Origin: Lepidodermella squamata
Lineage: Eukaryota > Gastrotricha
Assembly (NCBI GenBank): GCA_047495785.1
Contig: JBLDXI010000003.1
Coordinates: 2,418,001 to 2,482,000 of the forward strand
Length of the DNA: 64,000 bases
Direction: 5' to 3'
Shown piece after piece: positions 42,351 to 53,426 of the stretch. Numbering within the stretch: the stretch's first letter is position 1; each line of letters opens with the position of its first letter. Under the pieces are notes generated by a model, which had not been told where the DNA came from, ran no database searches, and saw nothing but the letters and a program-made list of their open reading frames with translations. The position numbers were made by a program, and so were the translations under genes.

Positions 42351-45300
42351 CTAAGACGTGCATAACAATTCAGGGGCTTTTTCGACCAGATATTTCGCTA
42401 CTTCAAAGTTGTCGTAGTACAGCGCCCAGTGTAGAGCCGTTGCACCGTCCTGACTGCACGTGGGCCCGCTTTTTGCACGTACAGTACCATCGACACCCAC
42501 TTTTTCGATTAAATATTGCACCATTTCCAGATTTCCGAGAGAAGCTGCTTTCATCAACGGCGTCAAATTGTGGTCATTCGGATCGGGCCGCGATGCAGCT
42601 ATCAGCAAACTTCCGTTTGGTAAATATTCGCTATTTTCGTAGTTTTTAACGGCATCCAAATCGTTGCTATCGATCGCTTGATAGAATTTTCCAATTTCAG
42701 TCGGAGTTATCTAAATTATAATCCGTGTGCATAAACAGAGCGACCAGGAAATCAGGGCAAACAAGTTTCAGAGCTCGAGTAAGGGCCTAATCTACAGTTA
42801 AGCTTACGAAAACTTGCTTTTGAATTAGGCGTTCGTTCTGTACCCTAAGGTAATCTAGACAACCTGCGAAGCTTGGATAATATTGAAATTACTGAAAAAA
42901 TATAAAAAATCCACCCAGGTTTTTCACCAAGTATTCACCGAATGCCCCAGTGGCAATAAATGATATGTCTTTGGCAGCGCGGCAGAAGGAACCCGTAGGC
43001 TTGTCTATTGTTTATCTTGGTGTGATCTTTTTGCACAAATTTTGAATCATTACCATGCAAAAAATGCAGCGATGATTCATATTTATTATATAGCTGTTGT
43101 TCGCACTAAGATATGACGACGTCAGGCAGGTAAAGTCAATGCGGTCGAAAAAAATTGTCCGATCTATAACCAAATGTTCAAGCTGTTCAAGCGGTAAATT
43201 ACCGCCAGTACTTGAACAACAGGCTACAGGCGTGAAAAAGCAGTCATTTAACGTCAACTATCATGCGAAAAGAATTGTTTGCCTTGCATCGCGCCATCTA
43301 ATATTAAGTGAATACTAATGTAATAGCAGTAAAAAGGATGCTACGTATTACCGCGCTTTGAGTGTGACTTGCTTGCTTTGACACTCAAGGCACGGTAATA
43401 CGTTAATACAGTGTAACCCCGATTTTCCATCATGCGATTTTCCGCCAATTTCGATTTTCCGTCAGGTTTTTAGCCGCCCCCGCCGACACCCATACAAAGT
43501 ATCATAACAGTGATATCCCGTCATTGATTTTCCGCCAAATTCGGATTTTCCGCCAGGTAGCTATTTCTACCCCGATTACCCGCCATTTTCAAATGGCACA
43601 TACGCGCTTGCTCCTATTGGCTGGCGTTTAGTGCGCGCAAAAATCAATCCACGTGGACGCGCGCAAAATCTCGATTATGCACTAATTCATTTTCTATAAT
43701 TCGATTAGCTTATTCGAACTTGAAGTTTTTTAAATTGTTAAGACTTTTTAAGCGAAATTAAGCGCGCACAAGTTGTAGCCGTGCCCGCATTTAGTTTAGT
43801 AGTGAAATACTGCGCGCGGCAATCGCAAAGGCTAACTTTCGACTTTCCCAGCGGATTTTATACCAAAATTAAATTCATAATCGATGTTGCCAGAGAGGTG
43901 TTCTATTTATGGCGGTATTGCGGTATTGTAGATTTATTATAACGATTATGAGAGTATAACTAGCTTAAAATAATTTCAAACGTTTGCGAAGCATAATTTT
44001 AATAATATACATTCGTTAAAACCATATTCGGTAGCCCTGACATTTTAAGGAGGTATTTTCGATTTTCCGTCAGTTTTTTCACGGAACCGCAAATGACCGC
44101 AAAAATTCCGCCAACCCCAATTTTTCACTTGTTAACGGTCAAATGTAATAAATATGCATATGTTGTACGCCTTTAGAGGATCTAAGCTTATACGGCGGAA
44201 TCCGATCGGCATCAATCGATAGCCCTTGATTACAGCAATCGATTGATATATGATGATCCATAGTGAACCTCACGGTTCGGCCATTATTTTGATGAAATAT
44301 AATGCGCATATCCTAAAGGCGTATAACACATATTAATGCTATTTCGATGTTTACCCATTGTATTATACGGATTTATGGCAATGAATTTTACTGCAGTGTG
44401 TGACGATAAAATGACAACCAACAAAGCCTGAATGCACACGTTTCTTCAACATGTGATTGTTGAAAGCGGAAAGCGTCTTGCCGGCATGTTTAGCTGAATG
44501 TTTTTTGAAAAAAATATAAAGTATTTCGAACTAAGTGTAACGTCGTTGGCGGTAAAATTGACAAAGAAATTCAACAAGCCTAGAGGTTCCGTCTGCCGCG
44601 CTGCCAATGATGTGATTGGCAAAAGAATAATTAGTGTGAATGAATCATCGAGCAAATGAGACATCGAATTTCGCTGCGGAATTAATGCTGCTGGGCTCTT
44701 TGCTTATAAACAACTTCCAGCATACGCAGTCGATTCCTGCTTGAAAATTGCAAAATCATAAAGAGGTACCAACCTGCTTTTGTTCCAGGGGGCGAACTTC
44801 ATACGTCAAGGCGGCTGTGAGGTTAGCGACGGCCTTTGCGACCATTTTCGCACTTTTCAGCAGGTGGATAGTGGAGTCGTAAAACATCGCATGCTCACCC
44901 TCGAGACTTAGAAGCTGATTAAAAAAACGGGCAAAAATACAAATTTTGAAGTAATTGAGTCAAGCAGCAACTTGGATTTAACAAAATTTCAGCCATTTCC
45001 AAATTTAAGGCGACTCGTAAATATTCGACTGGTAAATTTTAAGAATCAATGTGAATCTTTTTATAAAAAATTACTGGGCTACTTATCAATTATTAATTAA
45101 TCCGATCAACAAAGCCCAGTAACTCATGAAAATTTTGATATTCCGGAAAAAGAATCAAGTTCGGTATCACCTTTTCGTCAGTTTCAATTGCCTTTCGATT
45201 CAATTTTACCGCATCATTTAAATCGAGGACGAACGGCGATAGTCGGTTGTATTTGCCTATGCGATTTACGAGCTGCCGAAAGTCACCTCTAGATATCATT

Positions 45301-46196
45301 CGGTAATTTTTCTTTAAAATATCCTTGGCTTTGACCTTTTTAGCGTCATAGAAGGAGCGGAGTTCTAGTAAAAGTTGTTCCTCCAGTTTCGATAAAGCAG
45401 CTGAGATTTTTTGCATAATCTCTTCAATAGCCGATGATATCTCAGACTCTTCATTCTCGCAATCTGCGTCGATTTTTTCAACCACGTCATCCAGTAATTC
45501 AACAAATTTCCGCCTTAAAATACAATCTCGTCTGGTAGAAAACTGAAATTCAGAATACCCATATCAAAGCAGTTCCCCCTGTAGTTCAATAAGAATTACA
45601 TTCGAAGCAATAAATGCAGTTTCCAATTTCAATAATTCAGCGTGAGCAGGCAGACATGCTTTGCAGAATTTTCGATCGCAATGAGAACACCGCTCGATAA
45701 CGTCGGTGAATATACCCTGATGTGGACACTCATACCCAAGGGCAGATCCATCCACTTTTTCGTCTTTTCTGCCGAAGTTCAAGTCCTCCAAAACACGATA
45801 AGCAACAAAATTTGTCGGATATTCTAATTCAACAAATAAGTAATTCACATTTTGTTAAAAAATCGTAGTGTTTCACCTTTAACGCCGTTTTGCCCAAGCG
45901 GATTGGAAGTTCGGCATTCAGGGCAGCAAATCTTGCCGTCACTCGCGATTGATTCGGCGCATTTGAAGCAATAAGTATGGCCACATTTCGGTAAAATCAC
46001 CGGGTTATCAAAATTGCATAGGCACACCGGACACGTCACGGACTGCAACGGAAAAATTTCAAATTTGTATTGGTTACTGTTTCTTTTTGCAATTAATCAC
46101 CGCAAAAATAGAGCCTCCAATCGTAACGGACTCGCCCAGACTAATTCGTTTAGATCTAGTCACTTCTTCAGCTGTTTCGCAGTTTCCCCGCTTCAT
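42351..46196 (-). CDS. RING/B-box/coiled-coil protein with truncated ankyrin domain (member 10)
   Basis: Exons: 46196-46101, 46042-45877, 45823-45600, 45542-45171, 44914-44774, 42710-42351; 452 residues. N-terminal motif LGESVTIGGSIFA. RING: CPVC, PKCGHTYCFKC, CCPEC. B-box-like finger: CPH, CSHC, FCKAC, H. The ankyrin exon matches member 9 up to KYLVEKAPEL, then turns into CTS and a stop, so only about three of the usual seven or eight repeats remain. The intron before it (44773-42711) has grown to 2.06 kb through inserted repeats. It may be a dying copy or a natural short isoform. All splice borders and zinc ligands are intact. Confidence 0.75.
43344..43402. repeat. 59-nt hairpin in member 10's long intron
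   Basis: CGTATTACCG (43344-43353) pairs with CGGTAATACG (43393-43402), and the inner TTGAGTGT pairs with ACACTCAA, around a 15-nt loop. This is typical of a small foldback element. Confidence 0.6.
43409..44110 (+). repeat. dispersed GATTTTCCG(C/T)C motif region, possible pogo-like MITE
   Basis: From CAGTGTAACCCCGATTTTCC onwards the motif GATTTTCC plus GCC, GTC or similar occurs at least six times (43420-43560 and again at about 44058). CAGTG..ACCCCGATTTTCC resembles pogo-family ends. A matching inverted right end was not found. No ORF. Confidence 0.4.
44159..44332. mobile_element. 174-bp MITE with nested hairpins
   Basis: The left arm TATGTTGTACGCCTTTAGAG (44159-44178) is inverted at 44311-44332 as TCCTAAAGGCGTATAACACATA with a few changes. 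Inside, ATCAATCGAT (44211-44220) pairs with ATCGATTGAT (44239-44248). No coding capacity. Confidence 0.55.
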
Positions 46197-46574
46197 ATTT
46201 AGAAGTCAGTAAAAATAAGTAGTTCCTACAGAAGTATACCGTAGGTTAAATAAGCAGGATCCAGGCAATCATGAATTAAAATCGCATTAGTTTCTTTCGA
46301 GATGAATATCCTCTTCATCAGAAATACTATTCTTCGTCAATTTGAAATTTTCTAAAATCGATATATCTTCTTCATATCTGCTTGTAGGTATTCAGCGTTC
46401 TCTTCGTAACACTCTTAGATTGAAATTTCTAAAGAAATTAAAATAAATTTATTAAATTTGCGGTATAGATTTATTCTCCATGAAATGACAATTCGTTATG
46501 AAAGACAACAACTTCATTATTTAAAATTAATTATTGAAAGCAGGTCATTTTGTAGAATGATATAAAACAACAGT
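46197..46574. other. intergenic spacer
   Basis: 378 bp of AT-rich DNA between members 10 and 11. Nothing recognised. Confidence 0.5.
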
Positions 46575-48538
46575 TTAGAGCGAATCAGCCAATTGAAAAT
46601 GTCCTTCACTGAAAGCTACGTCTCGTGGTAGCTGTTTACTTTTGTTCTTGTATTTCAGCAGTTGAGGCCGAATTTCAGCAATAAACTTTGCAGTTTTATC
46701 ACAGTTGTCGAATGCAGCGAAATGCAGCGCAGTATCTCCATGAGCATCGGCTAAATCAGCCAGAGCCGGGTAAAATTCAAACAAATACATGACGAGATCC
46801 AAATTGTTACTGGATGCAGCGAGATGAAAAACAGTCGCCTTCTTCCCAGTAACTTGAGAATTTACATCAGCGCCGTTTTCAATTAAACATTTCACAGCTT
46901 CCAGGTGTCCATTTTGAGCCGCGAGATGGAGGCTATTGAAACCAGCAGAGTTTTTGTAGCTCAAACTAGCTTTCTTTTCCTTGATAAGGAAATTAATCAG
47001 GTCAACATGGCCACCCGCAGAAGCGCAATGAAGAATCGAGGAGCCATTTGAACAATGCTCCTGAGATAGTTCCGGGGCGTATTCCAAGAAAAATTTAACC
47101 ACCTCGAGATGACCGCTAACTGCAGCCCAGTGAATTGGCAACGAAGGCGAGGTCTCATCGACTTCCTTGTTTCGAGCATGAATATCTGCATCATGCTCAC
47201 GTACTAAATACTTGACCATGTCGACATTCCCATGATTAGCTGCGTACATTAACGGTGTAAAATCCAAGTGAATATCATCCTTATGATCAACAATAAAACG
47301 CCGGCAGTCATCGGAAATTGAAGGACGTTCCAACAACGCTTTGATGTAAGCAAAATCGTTGCATTTCAAGGCAGCTCTAAATTGCCGAATTTCAAATGGG
47401 TTGTCATATTGAGGACTAGGATGGTGATCCCCAACAGTTTGCTTCAATTTGATACATTCCAATAATTCAGCAGTCAGTTGCTCAAAAACTCGGGTATCAT
47501 GTTCCAGGGCCATTTCACAGCTCAAACCAATTTTATTCTCAGCATCTTGCAGCTTCGAAAATTTGAAAATGCATGATACTCAAATTTTGAGTGAAATTAC
47601 TTACATCTCTATCGACACGAAGAGCTTGCTGATACACCGGCACAACGCGACCAACAGTTGAGTAGAGAGCTGAGAAGTTTGAAAGCTGTTTGACGCTCTT
47701 GGTTACACTTTCGATGTCAAGTTTCAAAGTACTTGAGCACATCTTTGACTCGAGCCTAACCCGCTGAATGTCTTCAAAGGCCTCAAGTTCAGACAATATC
47801 TTGTCTCGACGAGCGTAGGCAGCAGTCCTGAAGTTTTCTATCATTTCGTCGATGGATGTGACAACCTCACGGCGAAGAGAATTGGTTTTCTGATGCAGCG
47901 ACTGAACAGATGAATTGTTGGAATCAAGACTTGTTTCAAAATAACGGGACTGAAACTACGGAGAAGAAGAAAAAATGAAATATGCCGGAAACCCAAGAAA
48001 ATCGCATTACGTTGCTAACGATCCAACTTGACTTCAGCTTCAGGGTTTCCAAGTGACTAACTATGCATGCGTTACAAAACTTGCCATTGCAGTGGCTACA
48101 GATAGTGGAGTTTTTCGTCAGCATGTCATGATGAGGGCAGCGTTCGCCAAGTTTCCCACTCTTCCGAGCTGAGTTCTCCTTTCCAAATATTTCAATGGCT
48201 CGTTGAATCGAAAAATTAGTTTTCAGACCCTCCAAGCCGTCAGCGCCGAGGACATTTTCGAATCTGCACTCTGGACACGTGAGGGTTTTCTTGGTTCGAC
48301 GAGCACGCAAGATCTCTTGGGCACATCCGAGGCAAAGTGAATGGCCACAGCCAGGCAGTACTTTCGGCTTGCAGTAGAAATTGAAGCACACAGGACAAGA
48401 GAAAGCCTATAATTCAAATTGAGTAAGTCGGTGAAAACGCTGGCTGAGAATGTAATTTACAGAGAGTATCTCGCCATCGATTTCAACTTTCTCATAGCGC
48501 TCCACGGTAACACGTGTCGTATCCAAAGCTGCCTGCAT
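46575..48538 (-). CDS. RING/B-box/coiled-coil/ankyrin-repeat protein (member 11, divergent)
   Basis: Only four exons: 48538-48461, 48406-48011, 47955-47605, 47552-46575; 600 residues. Exon 2 (396 nt) carries RING and B-box together, and exon 4 joins the LQDAEN linker to the ankyrin domain, so two introns present in the other members are absent. RING: CPVC, PGCGHSLCLGC, CPEC. B-box-like finger: CPH, CSHC, FCNAC, H. Ankyrin repeats (about 320-600) are canonical: TPLMYAANHGNVDMVKYLV, HLAAQNGHLEAVKCLIENG, TALHFAAFDN. It sits at the promoter-side end of the array. Its simpler structure could be ancestral or the result of intron loss. Confidence 0.9.
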
Positions 48539-51500
48539 GTCGGAAAGAAAACGGAAGTATAAGAGATAAGAGTCAAACAAAGTCCTATAAAACAGAAAAG
48601 CATTCCAACACAATGCTCCGAAAAGTTTTACAGTCCCACTCAGTGCGAGACAAAAGCAGTGAAGTAGTATTCATGTAATTCGACGCGGAAACCATCAGTC
48701 AGCTGAAAAGCGAACTCGGCGAAAACAGCGAAAACAGCGCTGAGTGTCGAATAAAAAAGCCCGCCGCTTCATTGTTCAAGGTCGATAAAAACTCATATTA
48801 AATCAGTATTATCTTTGTAATTAATATCATTTTTGAAAATCTACAATAGTTTGAACACGCTTTTGAGCTGTAGGTAATTTTCTTACGCCGCTGCGCTGCG
48901 CTTGCAGCGTGGCGTAATGGGCAGGTCCCATTGTCTTGCGTTGTCCTGCGGAAAAAAAGAGTTTTATGTTTTATATAGAAAAGGTCTATTAAGAGCCAGC
49001 GGCTAGAAAAGCCAGCGGCCAGCTTGAAATATCAGATCTCCCATTCAAAAAAGTCAAGAATTCGAGTAGAGCAGCGGTCAGATGTTCGTGGCATTGAGTA
49101 AGTCACCCAGCCCTAGCTAGACGATCAAAGCATGCAGTCAGTGTGACGATGCGTTTTCAATGTGTTCACTGCATGACACCAGCGAGTATCGGCGCGTTCG
49201 ATCAGCTGTTCCCACAACTCAGTTTTACAAGCTCCCGCAAGCTCTCATCGGAATTATTCATTCAGTTTTATTGTGCTCAGTTGCGTATCTCAATTTGTCT
49301 CTAGAGGTATGATTTATCTGCGCCGTCAAGCTAAAATATCTTAGTTTTGGTACAGACCACGTTGATGCCATGCTGAATTGAATTGATAACTTCGAACTCG
49401 CACGGGCGCTGACATTTACGTAACCGCAGTGGCCATCTGTAATAATCGAATCAAAACTTTAACTCTAACTGTGAGTTAGCGAGTGCATTTGTTCTTCGTT
49501 TTAAAGAAGTTATACCAGTGAGTCAAAGCCAACACTCATTTAGCAAACGAGCAACTTGAGAGCATAGAGAACAAAACTTATGTCTCTCTGTGCTTTTTAT
49601 GGTGCCTTTCTGTGGTTGAGCTCAAATGCTCAGGTAAGGATCGTTCAACGCGGATAATGATGAATGATAAGCATATACACTTCTGGGCTTATTGACGATT
49701 CTGAACTCCGAATTTCTCTCGGCTCTATCACTCTTCTAACGAAAAATATGCAAACTCAAAATCCAAATTGGAAGCACAATTGCGTTCGATATATTAATCT
49801 CCAAGGAATTCAGCCGGTAAATTTCTGAGAAGATCTAGAAGTTCAAGATTATTCAAGAGGAATAACATTAACACAAACTAATTGGATTGTGGCTGATGGC
49901 TGATGTCAATATTATTCCATTTGCGAAGACCTCTCAGGGTAGCTTCATCTCTCAGCATTATGCTTCTGCTCTCTCTAGATGCGTAAAGGTTAGATCTCGG
50001 AATGCGTACCCTTAGAGGAATTAGCTCGCTCATATAAAAGCGTTCTTCTGATAATAGTTTTTCGAATACAAAACTAAACTATTACTGATGATAAGGTATT
50101 GAATAGAGGTTAGCTATGTCGTAGAGAAGCTTTCTTCCGATATTACTTGCTCTTTATTAGATACGAAACTCACATGTCATTGATCACTGATCACTGATCA
50201 GTTATTAAAGATAACACAGCGTGATTATCATTGATAAAAGAGTAAATAATTCTGTAAGTAAGTCGATAAAATGACTCCGGAGAATGACTCCGGAGATTCC
50301 TCAAGGAGCAGCAATCCTGTAATAATAATAAAACGTGAGTTGACATGAGTTCAGCGAAACCTTAATTGTGTGCTCGGGGCATTAGGGTATGTTTTCTATA
50401 AATCAGATGATCTGAAACCTATAATTCATGTGTTCGGAGTTCGGATGTTGAACAAAAATAAACAATGTAACCAATGTTGAACATTGTTCTCAACAATGGC
50501 AACCGTGCTTTTGACCTAGAAAAAGTGTGGGTGTTGAGAGTGTGTCATCTGCGAATCATACGCACAAGAGAAGCGAGAATTGTAGTCTGCAATCACATTT
50601 CAATGGCATTGCAGGCGTCGTGTGCCAGCAATATTATATTTACTCTCAGTTGACCGAATGAAACGATGATCAGTGAAAATCAGAAGTCTTCCACACAGGA
50701 CATTTGATCGACTACTATCGAACGGTGTGAATAAGTGTTACAGTGATAAAACACACCTCAGTGACGCGGCGTTCTGCTCTGATCATCGTATGCTGGTGCC
50801 TACTAATGTTGAATTGAAGGCGAGGGGGCATTGGAAAAGTATCGTATGTGAATCAGAAACGCAATCAGAGTCATTTTAGCTATATGCAATCTCATTTGTT
50901 AACTTCAATAGGCTTCAGTGATTTTCAGTGAAATACTCAGCTGACTAAATCATTGAAAGACTTCCCACCGATGGAGTGATTTTTTGAGCCTACCGTCTCG
51001 CCAGTGGCGCAGTTAATACTCCACTGCTTCTCTTCTCACATTGTAACTGCGAGACGGAGCGAGCAGGGCGAGCGGAGTGGGGTAGAACTCACGTGGCTTT
51101 GTAGTTCTACCTCCTTTTGAAACAGAACCCTCCCTCGAATAAGTTATTCTCGTGTGGCGCAGTTAATACTCCACTCCGCAAGGCTTCCTTAGTTGTCAAA
51201 CAGGACTGCGCGACAACCGTGTAACAATATGCTGCTCTCGCCGAAGTTTTCGCCTCTCACTCTACACAAAATCTGTCGATGAGGGTAAACCCAGCACGAG
51301 CACTAAGACGTCTCTCCTCTAAATTAGGCGAGACCTAATTTGCATAAATTTGAATATTCATAGAAATAAAATTGAATAGAATAAGTATTCAAAAAAGTTT
51401 AAAAGAATTGCAAGAGATTAACAAGGAAATCGACGGAAGTCTGCCGCATTCTTCACGGACAAACACCGTCTGCAGCATCACCTCGAAGAGTCACATAATT

Positions 51501-51594
51501 TAGATGTCAATTTTATTAGAATCACACGTTTCAAGATCTCAAGATACACGTGATCAATGATCAAATGATTAAAATTGTAAAACTGTAATGTCTT
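48539..51594. other. 3-kb region without recognised genes
   Basis: No open frame over about 70 codons looks coding. Local features are the palindromic run TGATCACTGATCACTGATCA (50181-50200), a tandem ATGACTCCGGAGA duplication near 50270, and the structured repeat at 50993-51179. It could contain the promoter of member 11, non-coding RNA or old transposon DNA. Confidence 0.45.
50993..51179. repeat. structured repeat block
   Basis: GTGGCGCAGTTAATACTCCACT occurs at 51004-51025 and again at 51154-51175. CCGTCTCG (50993-51000) plus CGCAGTTA (51008-51015) pair with TAACTGCGAGACGG (51044-51057), leaving a 7-nt bulge. GGTAGAACT near 51081 pairs with AGTTCTACC near 51102. GCGGAGTGG (51072-51080) pairs with CCACTCCGC (51171-51179). 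Such mutual complementarity suggests a foldback element or a structured RNA. I cannot tell which. Confidence 0.5.
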
Positions 51595-53079
51595 TCACAG
51601 CCGGGATGCAGCTTTGTCTGAAAATCTCTCGAGGAAACTCAAGTGAAATTGCTTGAAACGTTCCATCGAATCGCGAATAGCATCCACAGGTGGTAAAATG
51701 GTCGTACGAAAATGATAAGTGCCCGGCTTCTGCCCGAATCCTGAGCCGGGAACCACGCAAATGCCAGTGTGCTCGAGCAACTCAAAGCAGTAAAACTCGT
51801 CGGGCTGCTGGTTTTTCTCCTTCGCAGCTTCAATAGCTTTCGTTGGGAGATCAAGTTTGGGAAAAGCGTACATTGCACCTTGAACTGGGTTGCACCTAAT
51901 ACCAGGCATAGAGTTGAAAGTTTCGTAAACTAAATTCGCTTTCTCCTTCAAACTAGCGAGTACAGCATCACGCTCTTGCACGAATCGCTCGTAAGACGAT
52001 TCATGTGGCTGAGGCGGGTTAACAATTACATCCATAGCTGCTTGACCAACGGTTGTCGAGCAAATGATTGCTGACATACTCTTGAAAAGTTGAGCCTTAA
52101 TTTCAGGCGCAAAATTTACCACCTCGCAATAGCCGCCTCGAAGGCCGCACTCGCCAACAAAGCCTTTAGATGCGGAGAAAAAGGATACTAGCTCCAGACC
52201 CGGTGTGATTTCTCCAGATTTCTCCAACTCCCGAAGCATTTTCTTGAACGAATGAAACTTCCGACCCTCAGCGTACACATTGTACTGGTAAACTTCGTCG
52301 GCTAGAATCACGAGCTTTTCGCGATGAGCGAACTTGATGATTTCTTTTATATTTTCCGCCGATAACACCTGGCCAGTCGGATTCCCAGGATTAATGACAA
52401 CAATAGCCCGGGGAATACAGGTGCCACGAGCTTCATTTAATGCCCGTTCCAATTCGGTTACCGAAAGCGCCCAGTCGTTATCTTCATCCAGGTAATATCC
52501 GATCGGAACCCCGCCGTATTCAGCTAGAGAAGCTGTGTAGAGAGGGTATCGTGGAACCGGGATCATGATACCACCTCGCTCATTTCCTAATTTACCAGTC
52601 ATAAGCAACATAAGGCTGGCATTAATCGAATCTCCAGCTCCGTTTGATAACAAAATGCTGTCTGGATCTGACGGGTATCCATCTCTTCGCTCGATGTATT
52701 CAGCGACGTGTCGCCTGACGAGTTCCATACCAACCGAATCAGAATAAGCACCAATACTCCCACCACTACATGAGCCGAGGATAGCTCGAGCGTGGGCTTT
52801 CGCATCTTCTGGGTAGACATTCAGGTCGAACAGCGACGGATCCATGCACAAAGCTAGAACTTGCCGCATGAAGGTGTTAGGTTTTTGCCCAGTCGCGTGG
52901 CAATCACCTAAATTTGCGCGTATAACTTTCTCGAACGGTTTTTTCGAGCCATTCCTAATTTCCTTTTCGATTTCGCCGGCTCGTAGAACGACAGGGCCTC
53001 GAACGGCGTACTGCATAGCGTAAACGTTGGGATTGATATTATCCAGATTGAGAGCTCTTGCGGGCATTGTTTCCGACAT
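51595..53079 (-). CDS. alanine aminotransferase (PLP-dependent)
   Basis: A 494-residue intronless frame from ATG at 53079 (MSETMPARAL); a two-codon TTG extension was discarded. It converts alanine plus 2-oxoglutarate to pyruvate plus glutamate. Family marks: NPGNPTGQ, the cofactor lysine in FFSASKGFVGECGLRGGY (Lys about 305), and the C-terminal GSGFGQKPGTYHFRTTILPP that is nearly the same in animal ALT1/ALT2. Fold-type I aminotransferases of this family act as dimers. No mitochondrial-type N-terminal extension is evident, so a cytosolic form is likely. Length is normal for the family. Lack of introns is unusual among the split neighbours. Confidence 0.97.
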   Translation of the reverse strand: MSETMPARALNLDNINPNVYAMQYAVRGPVVLRAGEIEKEIRNGSKKPFEKVIRANLGDCHATGQKPNTFMRQVLALCMDPSLFDLNVYPEDAKAHARAILGSCSGGSIGAYSDSVGMELVRRHVAEYIERRDGYPSDPDSILLSNGAGDSINASLMLLMTGKLGNERGGIMIPVPRYPLYTASLAEYGGVPIGYYLDEDNDWALSVTELERALNEARGTCIPRAIVVINPGNPTGQVLSAENIKEIIKFAHREKLVILADEVYQYNVYAEGRKFHSFKKMLRELEKSGEITPGLELVSFFSASKGFVGECGLRGGYCEVVNFAPEIKAQLFKSMSAIICSTTVGQAAMDVIVNPPQPHESSYERFVQERDAVLASLKEKANLVYETFNSMPGIRCNPVQGAMYAFPKLDLPTKAIEAAKEKNQQPDEFYCFELLEHTGICVVPGSGFGQKPGTYHFRTTILPPVDAIRDSMERFKQFHLSFLERFSDKAASRL

Positions 53080-53426
53080 TTTCAAATTTAAGAAAGGAAA
53101 ATGGACCTAAATAGAAGTTTCGTAGGAATATATTATCAAATATTAGGCCTACTTTATAGCCATGCGGTTTTTTCTGTAAAGAAATGATGTTTACTTAGCA
53201 TGGTAAAGTCAACATATAGCGTTGTAGTATTGCACTTAAACTAATAAGAAAATTTTCCGAATGACAATTTGCAAATAAAAAATAGTCGCACCTTTTATAC
53301 GTAAATCAGCCGTAAATCAGCCAAGAAAAATAAAAATAAAATAATGGAAAATAAGCATTTCTCGGATACGTATTAATCCTAAATCAATAAAAAATTACCA
53401 CTGTCGGCCTTCGGCCTTTGACAGTT
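53080..53426. other. intergenic spacer
   Basis: AT-rich upstream region of the aminotransferase. No TATA box or other site that I would defend. Confidence 0.4.

Noticed and set aside
48539-51594. Small open frames in the 3-kb gap as genes
   Set aside because: All are short, without start context, splice pattern or recognisable motif.
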